Assembly: GCA_032124015.1 (NCBI GenBank) | Contig: JAQBEH010000022.1 | Span: 12,229-76,228 of the forward strand | Length of the DNA: 64,000 nucleotides | Direction of reading: 5' to 3' | Origin: DASRJG01 sp032124015 | Lineage (GTDB): Bacteria; Acidobacteriota; Polarisedimenticolia; Polarisedimenticolales; DASRJG01 | Part shown: piece after piece, positions 36,346 to 45,290 of the stretch | How positions within the stretch are numbered: the first letter of the stretch is position 1 | Layout: each line of letters starts with the position of its first letter | The notes under the pieces: model-generated | Seen by the model: only the letters and a program-made list of their open reading frames with translations | The model's database searches: none | What the model was told of the DNA's origin: nothing | Position numbers and translations under genes: made by a program

Positions 36346-38358
36346 ATGTCGCCCGCACCCGACGCGAAGCTCGCTAAGTCCGCCGCCAACACCCTTCGGT
36401 TTCTCTCGGTCGACGCGGTCGAAAAGGCGAAATCGGGGCATCCCGGTCTCCCCATGGGCGCGGCCGACGTCGCCTTCGTCCTCTGGGGCCGCTTCCTACG
36501 CTACGACCCGACGGCGCCCGACTGGGCCGATCGTGATCGGTTCGTGCTGTCGGCGGGGCATGGCTGCATGCTGCTGTATTCGCTCCTCCACCTGGCGGGG
36601 TTCGACCTCCCGATGGCCGAGTTGCAGGCGTTCCGGCAGTGGGGGAGCAAGACGCCGGGCCATCCGGAGTTCGGCCACACCGTGGGCGTCGAGGCGACGA
36701 CCGGGCCGCTGGGCCAGGGGATCGCAAACGCCGTCGGCATGGCGCTCGCGGGCAAGATGGTCGCCACGCGGTTCAACGACGCCGAGTTCCAGCCGGTCGC
36801 CCACCGCGTCTTCGCGCTGGCCAGCGATGGCGACATGATGGAAGGAATCTCGGGCGAAGCCTGCTCGCTCGCGGGGCACTTGGGGTTGGGGAATTTGATC
36901 GTCCTTTATGACGACAACGGGATCTCGCTCGACGGCAAAACCTCGCTCTCGTTCTCCGAAGACGTGCCGGCGCGCTATGCGGCGTACGGATGGCAAGTTC
37001 AGACGGTGGACGGCCACGACCACGAACAGATCGCCCAGGCGATCGAGGTCGCGATCGCCGATCGCGCGCGGCCGTCGCTCATCGCGTGCAAGACCCACAT
37101 CGGCTATGGCGCACCGCACAAGCAAGATACCGCCGAGGCGCACGGGAGTCCGTTGGGACCCGATGAAACCAAGGCCGCGAAAGAGAGGCTCGGTTGGCCG
37201 CTGGAGCCCGCGTTTTACGTCCCCGACGAGGTCCGCGATTTCTTCCGCGCCCGCGCCGCGGAAGGGGCGGCGCTTCGCACCGGTTGGGAACACCGTTTCG
37301 AGCAGTGGGCGCACGAGAATCCCGTGAAGGCCGCGCAGTGGGACGCGATCTGGACGCGATCGGTGCCCGAGGATCTCGTGGCCCAACTCCTCGCCGCGGC
37401 ACCCGTCGTCGCGGGAGCCACCAGAGAGCACGGCCGGACGATCCTCCAGAAGGCGGCGGAACTCGTGCCCGGCCTCGCCGGGGGCGCCGCCGATCTCGCG
37501 TCGTCCACCTTCACCGTCATCAAAGGCGGGGGCGACGTGGGCCCCGGCGCCTTCGACGGCCGCAACATCCACTTCGGCGTGAGGGAGCACGCGATGGGGG
37601 CGATCGTCAACGGGATCGCCTATCACGGCGCGTTCCGTCCGTTCGGATCGACCTTCCTCGTATTCGCGGACTACATGCGCGGTGCGATCCGCGTCGCCGC
37701 GTTGTCGAAGCTCCCCGTGGTTTTCGTCTTCACGCACGATTCGATTTTCGTCGGAGAGGACGGACCGACCCACGAGCCGATCGAGCAGACCGCTTCGCTC
37801 CGCCTCATCCCGAACCTCGAGGTGTGGCGCCCCGCCGACGGCATCGAAACCGCGCTCGCCTGGGGAATGGCGCTCGAGCGAAAGGATGGACCGTCGGTGA
37901 TCGTGCTCTCTCGCCAGAAGCTCCCGCCGATCGAGCGCCCCGGCCGCATCGGCGAGCGGGATTTGCGGCGCGGCGGCTATCTCGTCGCCGGAGACGAATC
38001 GCCTCGGGCCGTCGTCGCCGCGACCGGCTCCGAGCTGCATCTCGCCGTCGGCGCGCGCGAGGCGTTGGCCAAGCGCGGCGTCAAGATCAACGTCGTGTCG
38101 ATTCCGTGCGTCGAAGTTCTCCATGCGCAAGACCCCTCGTATCGGAGTCAACTGTTCCCCGACGGCGCGCCGGTCGTCACGATCGAGGCGGGGCGCACCG
38201 ATATGTGGCGTGCGCTCACCGGTCCTTCGGGCTTGGCACTCGGCATCGATCACTACGGCGCGTCGGCCCCCGGCGCCGTCAACGCGGAGAAGTTCGGATT
38301 CACCGTCGAAGCCGTCACGGCCAAGATCGAGGCGTGGCTTGCGGGAGCGAACGGCTGA
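36346..38358 (+). CDS. tkt: Transketolase
   Basis: The protein is 670 aa, full length. KSGHPGLPMGAAD, GPLGQGIANAVGMA and the ThDP motif (GDMMEGISGEACSLAG ... DDNGISLDG) are followed by HFGVREHAMGAI with the catalytic Glu and FVFTHDSIFVGEDGPTHEP. It transfers C2 ketol units in the pentose phosphate and Calvin pathways with thiamine diphosphate in the cytosol. GGAGG lies upstream of the ATG at 36346. The stop is overlapped by the start of the lipid kinase gene. Confidence 0.96.
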   Translation: MSPAPDAKLAKSAANTLRFLSVDAVEKAKSGHPGLPMGAADVAFVLWGRFLRYDPTAPDWADRDRFVLSAGHGCMLLYSLLHLAGFDLPMAELQAFRQWGSKTPGHPEFGHTVGVEATTGPLGQGIANAVGMALAGKMVATRFNDAEFQPVAHRVFALASDGDMMEGISGEACSLAGHLGLGNLIVLYDDNGISLDGKTSLSFSEDVPARYAAYGWQVQTVDGHDHEQIAQAIEVAIADRARPSLIACKTHIGYGAPHKQDTAEAHGSPLGPDETKAAKERLGWPLEPAFYVPDEVRDFFRARAAEGAALRTGWEHRFEQWAHENPVKAAQWDAIWTRSVPEDLVAQLLAAAPVVAGATREHGRTILQKAAELVPGLAGGAADLASSTFTVIKGGGDVGPGAFDGRNIHFGVREHAMGAIVNGIAYHGAFRPFGSTFLVFADYMRGAIRVAALSKLPVVFVFTHDSIFVGEDGPTHEPIEQTASLRLIPNLEVWRPADGIETALAWGMALERKDGPSVIVLSRQKLPPIERPGRIGERDLRRGGYLVAGDESPRAVVAATGSELHLAVGAREALAKRGVKINVVSIPCVEVLHAQDPSYRSQLFPDGAPVVTIEAGRTDMWRALTGPSGLALGIDHYGASAPGAVNAEKFGFTVEAVTAKIEAWLAGANG

Positions 38359-39287
38359 CCGCGGGCGTCGTTGTCCTGGTCAACCCGGAAAGCGCGGGCG
38401 GGCGCACCCGTCGGCGGTGGCCGAGAATCGCCCACACCCTCGAACACACGATCGGCCCGTTCGAGTACCGCTTCACCGAACGACCACGGCACGCGAGCGC
38501 ACTTGCGCGTGAGGTTGTCCTTGGCGGGTCCCGCCTGCTCGTCAGCGTTGGCGGTGACGGCACGCACGGAGAGATCGTGAACGGGTTGCTCGAAGCCACC
38601 GCCGGCGCCCCACCGGCGGCACGCCCCGCATTGGGAATCGTACCCAGCGGCACCGGCAACGACCTCGCGCGGTCCCTCGGGCTTCCTAGAGGCATCGACG
38701 GTGCGATCGCGCGCCTCGCGTCGGGGACCGAGCGAAGTGTTGACGCCGGTCGCGTGAGCTTCGAATCCGACGACGGCGGTGCGAGCGCTCGGTACTTCGT
38801 CAATGTCGCGGATTTTGGTCTCTCGGGCGAGGTTGTCCGGCGGGTCAACCGTGGAGGCAAGGTCCTACCGGGGAAGGCGACCTTCTTCGTCGCGACCGTC
38901 GCGGCGATGCTGGCGTGGAAGAACCGTCCGATGCGCCTCGTGTTCGACGGTGGAGCGGAAGTATGGGAGGGGATCTTCCGCGAGGTGGCGGTCGCGAACG
39001 GGCGGACGATGGGCGGCGGCATGGTGATCGCCCCCGACGCGCGGATGGACGACGGTCTGTTCGACGTCGTCGCCCTCGGGGATTTCGGCTTTGGAGCCAC
39101 GTTGGCGCTCGCTCCGGCGATCTACCGGGGGAAGCTCACGCGCGATCCGCGCGTCCGCCGCCGCCTCGCGACTCGTTTCGAGGCACACGCCGCGGACAGC
39201 GTTTCGCTCGCAGCGGACGGGGAGTCGTTGGGGCGACTCCCGGCGACCTTCGAAGTACTCCCGGCGGCGTTGCGCGTTCTCATGTAA
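38334..39287 (+). CDS. YegS/DagK-type lipid (diacylglycerol) kinase
   Basis: The protein is 317 aa. LVNPESAGGRTRRRW, VSVGGDGTHGEIVNGL (catalytic GGDGT) and GIVPSGTGNDLARSLG are the three nucleotide-site motifs of the DAGK catalytic domain. The C-terminal beta-sandwich contains NGRTMGGGMVIAPDARMDDGLFDV. It phosphorylates diacylglycerol or a related lipid at the inner face of the membrane, recycling it to phosphatidate, which fits the CdsA-like and acyltransferase genes 3 kb downstream. No ATG is present. I took the GTG at 38334, overlapping transketolase by 25 nt. Confidence 0.88.
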   Translation: MACGSERLTAGVVVLVNPESAGGRTRRRWPRIAHTLEHTIGPFEYRFTERPRHASALAREVVLGGSRLLVSVGGDGTHGEIVNGLLEATAGAPPAARPALGIVPSGTGNDLARSLGLPRGIDGAIARLASGTERSVDAGRVSFESDDGGASARYFVNVADFGLSGEVVRRVNRGGKVLPGKATFFVATVAAMLAWKNRPMRLVFDGGAEVWEGIFREVAVANGRTMGGGMVIAPDARMDDGLFDVVALGDFGFGATLALAPAIYRGKLTRDPRVRRRLATRFEAHAADSVSLAADGESLGRLPATFEVLPAALRVLM

Positions 39288-39310
39288 GCCCGCTGTTACC
39301 ATGCGCGGCC

Positions 39311-40360
39311 ATGTGGCCGGATCACCTACGCAGTCAAACTCCGGACTCTCTGGCCACTCTCTGGCCCGACCTTCCGCTCGATCCGTCGATCGCGCGCCGC
39401 GTGATCGCGCGTGTCACCGGCGAAGGGCGGGACGATCTCGTTGGGCTCAGGGGCCTGTCCCACGCGCTCGCCGCGGAAATAGCGAGGCGCGGGAGCACGA
39501 AGCGCCTCGATTGCGTCGACCGGCGCGAGAGCGCGCTCGACGGTTTCGTCAAATACTTGTTCCGAGCCGCAGACGGCGCGTTCATCGAGTCCGTACGCAT
39601 CCCGCTTCACCGGCCCCGGTTTTCCGTGTGCGTCTCCTCGCAGGCCGGTTGCGGCCTCGGCTGCGCTTTCTGCGAGACAGGACGCCTGGGCTTCGTGCGA
39701 AACCTCGAGCCGTGGGAGATCGTCGAGCAGGTCCTGGCCGTCAAGCGCGACGCCCCTCCCGAACGCCCCATCACCGGCGTCGTCTTCCAGGGCCAGGGCG
39801 AGCCGCTTCAAAACTACGACGCGGTGATCCGTGCGGCCACGATCCTGCGCGACCCCTCGGGTCTCAAGATCCGCGGCGAGGCGATCACGATTTCGACGGT
39901 TGGGCTCCTCCCCGCGATCGAGCGGTACACCGACGAGGGGCACGTCTTCCGCCTGATCCTTTCCCTCACCTCCGCCATCGACGCCAAGCGCGCGACGCTC
40001 GTTCCTTTAGCCGAGAAATACTCCGTCGCCAAATTGGCGGCCGCGATGCGGAGGCACGCTCTTCGGCACGGCGGCCCTGTGCACCTGGGCTGGGTCTTGA
40101 TGTCCGGCGTCAACAGCGGAGAGGATGAAGCCGAGGCGATCGCCCGGGAGTTTTCGGGCGGGCCGGTGCGCGTTCATCTCATCGACGTGAACGACCCGTC
40201 GGGACGCTACCGTCCTCCCGATGACGCCGAACGGGGCAGGTTCCTCGACGCCTTGAGAGCGCGCGGCATCGCGTTCGTCAGGCGCTACTCGGGTGGTCCC
40301 GATATTCACGCGGCGTGTGGGATGTTGGCGGGGACGGCGCGCGGCGGAAGGCCCGTGTGA
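39311..40360 (+). CDS. RlmN-like radical-SAM RNA methyltransferase
   Basis: The protein is 349 aa. CVSSQAGCGLGCAFC holds both the CxxxCxxC cluster cysteines and the upstream Cys equivalent to RlmN Cys118. DIHAACGML supplies the second catalytic Cys (RlmN Cys355 equivalent). QGQGEPLQNYDAV is the GEP motif. It probably methylates C2 of A2503 in 23S rRNA and A37 in tRNA. The N-terminal domain is short and the sequence divergent, so Cfr-like or other RNA specificity cannot be excluded. The ATG at 39311 is the first plausible start. The stop overlaps the MATE start (GTGA). Confidence 0.85.
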   Translation: MWPDHLRSQTPDSLATLWPDLPLDPSIARRVIARVTGEGRDDLVGLRGLSHALAAEIARRGSTKRLDCVDRRESALDGFVKYLFRAADGAFIESVRIPLHRPRFSVCVSSQAGCGLGCAFCETGRLGFVRNLEPWEIVEQVLAVKRDAPPERPITGVVFQGQGEPLQNYDAVIRAATILRDPSGLKIRGEAITISTVGLLPAIERYTDEGHVFRLILSLTSAIDAKRATLVPLAEKYSVAKLAAAMRRHALRHGGPVHLGWVLMSGVNSGEDEAEAIAREFSGGPVRVHLIDVNDPSGRYRPPDDAERGRFLDALRARGIAFVRRYSGGPDIHAACGMLAGTARGGRPV

Positions 40361-41727
40361 CCGCGGACGCGCCGAAGCGGCCGACCCTCCTCATGATGAC
40401 CGTACCCTTGGTCATCTCGTTCTGGATGCGGTCGCTGTTTTCCTTCGTCGACACCTACTACGCCTCGTTCCTCTCGGACGCCGCGGTCGCCGCGATCGGT
40501 CTTTCGTTTCCCTTCGAATTCGTGATGATCGCCGTGTGGGTCGGAATGTCGACCGGCCTCACGTCGAACTTCGCGCGCGCGATGGGGGCCGGGGAGGAGA
40601 CGAAACTCCGGCAGTACCTGAAGGCGACCCGGACGCTGGTGCTGCTGTGCATCCCGGTCTTCCTGCTGCTTGGCGCCGGGTGCTGGGTGTTCGCGGGCAT
40701 GCTGGCGCCCGACCGCGAGGTCGCGCGGCAATTTGCGGTTTACGGATCGGTGCTCGTCGGCGGTTCGGCGCTGACCCTCTTCTGGTCGGTGCTCCCCGAT
40801 TCGATCGTCAAGGCGCATGGCGACACGAAAGCCACGATGTGGGCGGGGATCTGGTCCAACGTCATCAACGTCATTCTCAACACGATCTTCACGTTCGTCT
40901 TCCATTGGGGTGTTTTCGGAATCGCGTTTTCGACGGTGATCGGGCGATTCGGGGGGTTGGCCTACGCGCTGAAAAAGGCGGCCGGGCACGAGGCCGCGCG
41001 CGAGGCCAAGGGCCTCCCGTCGGTCCCCGGCCGCGACCCTCGCCCCTACCGTGCCCTCTTCGTGCTCGCGGTCCCCTCGGCGCTTTCCTACGTGCTCATG
41101 GCTTCTGAAACGGGCGTCGTCAACTGGCTGCTCAAGGGTCTCGAGCACGGCAGAGAAGCGCTCGCCGCATATGCGATCTACTACCGTGTCTTCAGTTTCG
41201 TCGTCATGCCCGCCATCGCCGCTTCGGTGGCGATGCTCCCGTTCGCGGCCCGGCGGATCGGCGAACAGGACGTAGGCGCTGTCCGCCGCGGCTTGAAGCA
41301 GGCCCACCTCGCAGGCTGTGTCTACGCTGCGCTGGTGGCGCCCGTCTTGTATTTCCTGGCGCCCCCGCTCGCTAGGCACCTGTCCAGCTCCTCGGTCACG
41401 ATTGCCTACCTTGTTCCGGCGCTTCGTGTCGTCCCGCTCGCCGCCCTTCTCGCTATCCCGTTCTTCCTGTGCCGGCCGGTCTTCGAGGGGATGGGGCGTG
41501 GGCGGCCCGGTCTCACGATGTCGATGCTGCGCTACGTGGCGCTGGCCGTGCCGGCGGCTCTGACCGGGCTCTGGCTGGCACCGAAGCTCCGCGTTTCGCC
41601 CGTCCTCGGGCTGGTGGGCGGCTTGATGGCGGCGTCCGCGATCAGTTCCCTGGTTTTCCTCTTCTGGACTCGGAAGGCCTTGATCGAGGCCGCAAAAGGC
41701 TCGCAGAATCGTGGCGCCGCCGCATAA
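40357..41727 (+). CDS. MATE-family efflux transporter
   Basis: The protein is 456 aa with 12 hydrophobic segments in two halves. PLVISFWMRSLFSFVDTYYAS at the start and MASETGVVNWLLKGLEHG at the start of the second half are typical of MATE transporters. It exports drugs or metabolites in exchange for Na+ or H+. Translation starts at a GTG overlapping the previous stop. It is the second gene of the RlmN/MATE/CdsA-like/PlsC run. Confidence 0.9.
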   Translation: MTADAPKRPTLLMMTVPLVISFWMRSLFSFVDTYYASFLSDAAVAAIGLSFPFEFVMIAVWVGMSTGLTSNFARAMGAGEETKLRQYLKATRTLVLLCIPVFLLLGAGCWVFAGMLAPDREVARQFAVYGSVLVGGSALTLFWSVLPDSIVKAHGDTKATMWAGIWSNVINVILNTIFTFVFHWGVFGIAFSTVIGRFGGLAYALKKAAGHEAAREAKGLPSVPGRDPRPYRALFVLAVPSALSYVLMASETGVVNWLLKGLEHGREALAAYAIYYRVFSFVVMPAIAASVAMLPFAARRIGEQDVGAVRRGLKQAHLAGCVYAALVAPVLYFLAPPLARHLSSSSVTIAYLVPALRVVPLAALLAIPFFLCRPVFEGMGRGRPGLTMSMLRYVALAVPAALTGLWLAPKLRVSPVLGLVGGLMAASAISSLVFLFWTRKALIEAAKGSQNRGAAA

Positions 41728-41745
41728 TACGCGGCCGGAGGGGGC

Positions 41746-42615
41746 ATGCCCGCGATTCCAAAGCTCGTATGGATCTTTGCCGCCACGCTGGCGATCGTGG
41801 CGCCGTTCGCCATCCTCGCGGGGCGTCGAGGCGGTCGCTACCGGGCGTTTCCGCGGTGGATCGCGGCCTGGTCCCAGTTCGCGATACTGATCGTCGCTCT
41901 CTCCCGCCTGAATTCGGCGATTTCGTTCACGCTCTTGGGCCTCGTGATGTTCGTCGCGCTCAAGCAGTACTTCACCCTGACGCCCCTGAGGCCCCAAGAC
42001 CGCTGGGCCGTTCTCGTCGCCTACATCTCGATCCCGTTGGCGCTCTGGCCGACGTGGGCCGACTCGTTCAGCCTACTGAGCGTGGCCACCGTCATCGGGC
42101 TGTTCCTCTTGATCCCCGTCCTGCTCTCGATCGTTCCGCGGCAGCCCGGTTTGCTCGACGCTTTGGGGCGCGTGCTGCTCGGCGTTTTGGTGTTCGTGTT
42201 CTGCGCCGCCCACTTCGGCCTGATGACGCGCCTCCCCCTAGGGAGCCTCGAGCTGTTCGGGATCACGGCGCTGCTGGCCGACCTCCCGCAGCGGCTCACC
42301 GGGCGGATCCGTCCCGGCGGCGAGCGCGTGCGACCGTTGATCGGCGTATTGGCGAGCGTCGTCATTGCGGCGGCGGTTGGCGCGATGCTCGCGCCGTTGG
42401 CTTCTTCGACCGAGTCGCTTCACGGCGCGGTGGCCGGGGGCGTTATCGCCCTCGCGATGGCGGGCGGCTCGCTCGTTTCGGATGCCGTGGCCCAGGATCT
42501 TCTGCGGACCCAGTCCGACGCGGTGCTGGGGCGCGCCGCGTTCCTCGACCGCACGCTGCCGGTGATCTATGCGGCGCCGTTTTTCTATCACTACCTAAGA
42601 GCCGTCGCCTCGTGA
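41746..42615 (+). CDS. CdsA-like membrane protein (degenerate phosphatidate cytidylyltransferase)
   Basis: The protein is 289 aa with eight or nine helices. The C-terminal GGSLVSDAVAQDLLRTQ...LGRAAFLDRTLPVIYAAPFFYH aligns with the CDP-alcohol synthase signature S-x3-R-x4-KD-x5-PGHGG-x2-DR. DR and the last helix are kept, but the KD and PGHGG parts are lost or changed. Position immediately before a PlsC-type acyltransferase supports a phospholipid role. Catalysis of CDP-diacylglycerol formation is doubtful without the missing residues. The stop overlaps the next GTG (GTGA). Confidence 0.6.
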   Translation: MPAIPKLVWIFAATLAIVAPFAILAGRRGGRYRAFPRWIAAWSQFAILIVALSRLNSAISFTLLGLVMFVALKQYFTLTPLRPQDRWAVLVAYISIPLALWPTWADSFSLLSVATVIGLFLLIPVLLSIVPRQPGLLDALGRVLLGVLVFVFCAAHFGLMTRLPLGSLELFGITALLADLPQRLTGRIRPGGERVRPLIGVLASVVIAAAVGAMLAPLASSTESLHGAVAGGVIALAMAGGSLVSDAVAQDLLRTQSDAVLGRAAFLDRTLPVIYAAPFFYHYLRAVAS

Positions 42616-44066
42616 ATACACTCAGGCGCGTGTTCCGCCTCGCCTTCTTCTACGCGTTCCAGCTCGGCTTCGTGAGGCCGATGCTGAAGTGGTATTGGGG
42701 CGCGCACTACCGCCGCAGGGCCACCCTTCCGAAGGGGCCCTGTCTCGTCGTGGCGAATCACAACTCGCATCTCGACGCGCCGCTCCTCATGACGATGTTC
42801 CCGATCAAGCGCATCGCGCACATCCATCCCGTCGCCGCCGCGGACTACTTCGGTAAGACCGCCTGGCGCCGCACGATGGTGATGGTGGGGATGAACGCGA
42901 TGGGGATCGAGCGAACCGCGGCGCCGGGGCGGGACGTCCTTCAGCCCGTGGTCGACGCCCTCGAAGCGGGGCAGACGCTGATCTTCTTTCCCGAGGGGAG
43001 CCGGGGGACGCCCGGGGTCATCGGATCCTTCAAGCCGGGGATCGGGAAGATCGTGAAGAGCGTCCCCGGTCTCCTCGTGGTTCCGGTGTTCCTCTCGGGG
43101 GCGGAGCGCAGCCTTCCGCGCGGGGTGTCGCTTCCTCTCCCCCTGGGCCTCGACGTGAATATCGGGAAGCCCCGCACGTACTCGCCACTGCTCGATGCGC
43201 GCGACATCGCGGAGACCATCCGCGCCGATGTCTTGGCACTCGCCCCGGCCCCTCGTCCCGTTCCGGGGCCCCGCCCCACGCCTCCGGTCCGCGTGGTGTG
43301 CTGCGGCATCGACACCCAGGCGAACCACGCCCTGTTCCTCGCGCTCACCGAGAGGCTCGGAGCCGCAGGACGTACGATCGGTATCGCGGAGACGATCCTC
43401 GAATCCGACGGGACGGGGACGCGAGAGTCGGAAGGCATCCCGCTCGTGCGCAGCGGCACGGTGCCGCAGGTGCTTGCCTGGGTGCTCCGCACCGGCGGCA
43501 TGCACCGCGGAAACAAGTTCGCCCAGATGGTCCGGCGGGCGCGTGTGGACGAGGCGCTCCAGGACGGACGCTCCGCCCGATTCGTCGTCGGGGAGGGAAG
43601 CCCCCTCGTCGATCTCCTCGCCTGGGGCGAGGCGGATTTCTACAGCGGTTCGTTCGACGAGAAAGGGCTGCAACAACTTCTCCATTACGTCTCGGGCCAG
43701 AGGCGGATCCCGTTCGGCCAGTGGGCCCGGTTCCTCCGCAAGGCTCCCGAGGTTTGGCTGCTCAACGTCTTCGACCTCGCGCAACCGCCGGCTCCCGACG
43801 TACTCGTGCTGACGACGCGCGATGCGGGCTCGGCGATGGAACGCATCCGGTCTCGAGGCCGCGCGCTCGAGTCGTGGGAGAACGAGACGTTTCTCGGCCG
43901 GCTGCAAGAGGGCTACCGGCAGGTGGCCTCCGTGTTTCGGAAGAGGCGGATCGAGGTCGTCGAGCTGGACGGCCTCGACCTCAACGTCGACCGGGCGGCG
44001 GAGGAAATCGAAGCGGCCTGCCGGCGTTTGGCGTTGAAGGGGACCGAGGCGCTCCTCGGGGGGTAG
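42612..44066 (+). CDS. PlsC-type acyltransferase fused to a degenerate thymidylate-kinase-like domain
   Basis: The protein is 484 aa. Residues 1-215 are an acylglycerol-phosphate acyltransferase with the HX4D catalytic pair (His50, Asp55) and FFPEGSRG. After a Pro-rich linker, residues ~230-480 follow the order of a dTMP-kinase fold. CCGIDTQANHALFLALTERL sits where GIDGSGKSTQ would be, so the P-loop is gone. RDAGSAMERIRSRGRALESWENETFLGRLQEGYRQVA matches the lid and helix that follow it in TMK. The second half is probably a pseudokinase or regulatory domain. Gene order suggests phosphatidate synthesis. Confidence 0.78.
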   Translation: MNTLRRVFRLAFFYAFQLGFVRPMLKWYWGAHYRRRATLPKGPCLVVANHNSHLDAPLLMTMFPIKRIAHIHPVAAADYFGKTAWRRTMVMVGMNAMGIERTAAPGRDVLQPVVDALEAGQTLIFFPEGSRGTPGVIGSFKPGIGKIVKSVPGLLVVPVFLSGAERSLPRGVSLPLPLGLDVNIGKPRTYSPLLDARDIAETIRADVLALAPAPRPVPGPRPTPPVRVVCCGIDTQANHALFLALTERLGAAGRTIGIAETILESDGTGTRESEGIPLVRSGTVPQVLAWVLRTGGMHRGNKFAQMVRRARVDEALQDGRSARFVVGEGSPLVDLLAWGEADFYSGSFDEKGLQQLLHYVSGQRRIPFGQWARFLRKAPEVWLLNVFDLAQPPAPDVLVLTTRDAGSAMERIRSRGRALESWENETFLGRLQEGYRQVASVFRKRRIEVVELDGLDLNVDRAAEEIEAACRRLALKGTEALLGG

Positions 44067-44068
44067 AC

Positions 44069-44734
44069 ATGCCGGCAGAGCCGAAATTCGTCCCACTCCA
44101 GTTCCTCGAGTACACCCACGACGAGATGCTCCTGCGGTCGCAGGAATTTCAGTCGGAGATGGAGCGCCGGCGTACCGTTCGGGACTTCGCGGACCGCCCC
44201 GTCAAAGAGGAAATCCTGAGAAACGCGATCAAAACGGCGGGGACCGCACCTTCCGGGGCGCACAAGCAGCCGTGGACCTTCATCCTCGTGGGAAACCCCG
44301 AAACGAAGGCGCGGATCCGGCAAGCCGCCGAGGCCGAGGAAAAAGAGAGCTACGAACGGCGGATGCCGCAAGAATGGCTCGACGACCTGGCTCCTCTCGG
44401 CACGGACTGGCGCAAGCCGTTCCTCACGATCTGTCCTTGGCTCATCGTGGTGATGGCCCAAACCTACGCCGCGACGCCTCGCGGCCTGGCGAAGCACTAC
44501 TACGTCCAGGAGTCGGTCGGCATCGCCACGGGGTTCCTTCTCGCCGCGCTCCACCACGCCGGTCTGGCCACGCTCACCCATACGCCCAGTCCAATGGCGT
44601 TCCTGCGGGACATTCTCGGGCGACCCGAGGAAGAGCGCGTGTTTCTCCTCGTGGCGGCCGGTTATCCCGCACCGGGGTGCGAGGTCCCCGACCTGGTGCG
44701 CAAGCCGCTCGAACGGATCCTCGTTGTCCGTTGA
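44069..44734 (+). CDS. Nitroreductase-family protein resembling iodotyrosine deiodinase
   Basis: The protein is 221 aa. RRRTVRDFADRPV, AGTAPSGAHKQPWTF, ESYERRMPQEWLDDLAPLGTDW and KHYYVQESVGIATGFLLAALHHAGL are close to the FMN-binding and active-site lid segments of the iodotyrosine deiodinase (IYD) branch, not ordinary NfsB/NfsA nitroreductases. It should be a cytosolic FMN homodimer catalysing reductive dehalogenation or a related reduction. The lid motif E...Y...K (Glu, Tyr and Lys of the halotyrosine site) appears present. Substrate is inferred only from family. Confidence 0.88.
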   Translation: MPAEPKFVPLQFLEYTHDEMLLRSQEFQSEMERRRTVRDFADRPVKEEILRNAIKTAGTAPSGAHKQPWTFILVGNPETKARIRQAAEAEEKESYERRMPQEWLDDLAPLGTDWRKPFLTICPWLIVVMAQTYAATPRGLAKHYYVQESVGIATGFLLAALHHAGLATLTHTPSPMAFLRDILGRPEEERVFLLVAAGYPAPGCEVPDLVRKPLERILVVR

Positions 44735-44840
44735 CGTTGCAGATATTCCGCTGAGTCTTCCTCATCCGACTTGACGTAGCGCTCGGCTGCGGCAAACTTG
44801 GTGTGCGCGGTCACGTCCACGCGCGGACAGGAGGTGTCGG

Positions 44841-45290
44841 ATGAGCGGCTCCCAGATCTTCTCCAAGCTGAGCCAGCAGGCCTTGGAAGACCATGCCGTC
44901 ATCCACTTCCACCTCGACCAGCTCGAGCGCGCGCTTTCCGACCTCGATCCCGTACGCGCCACGGACGAGACGCTCCTCACGGTCGCCGTGCGCATCGACA
45001 GCTTCAAGGAGCGCCTCACCGAGCACTTCGGCACGGAGGAGGATGGGGGGCTGTTTCAGGGGATTCAGGACGCCCTGCCCCAGGCCGAAAGCGACGTTCG
45101 CCGCCTCCGCGCTCAGCACGCCCGGTTGAATGAGGCGCTCGAAAAGGCGCGCGCGATCGCCCGCCGGGGTGACCCCGCCGAGGCGCTGGCCCTCAAAGCG
45201 GACCTGGACCGCTTCCTCGCGATGATGCGCGAGCACGAGCGCGACGAAGAAGCGCTCTTGAAGCGGGCCTTGCGGCAAGACGAGTGCTGA
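44841..45290 (+). CDS. Hemerythrin-like HHE domain protein
   Basis: The protein is 149 aa and all helical. DHAVIHFHLDQLERAL, KERLTEHFGTEEDGGLF, LRAQHARLNEALEKA and MREHERDEEALLKRAL provide the H...HxxxE...H...HxxxE/D ligands for a di-iron site. Such proteins sense or bind oxygen, or handle iron, in the cytosol. AGGAGG precedes the ATG. It overlaps the start of the SpmAB-like gene by 7 nt. The 105 nt before it hold a TTGACG at 44771 but no good -10. Confidence 0.8.
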   Translation: MSGSQIFSKLSQQALEDHAVIHFHLDQLERALSDLDPVRATDETLLTVAVRIDSFKERLTEHFGTEEDGGLFQGIQDALPQAESDVRRLRAQHARLNEALEKARAIARRGDPAEALALKADLDRFLAMMREHERDEEALLKRALRQDEC

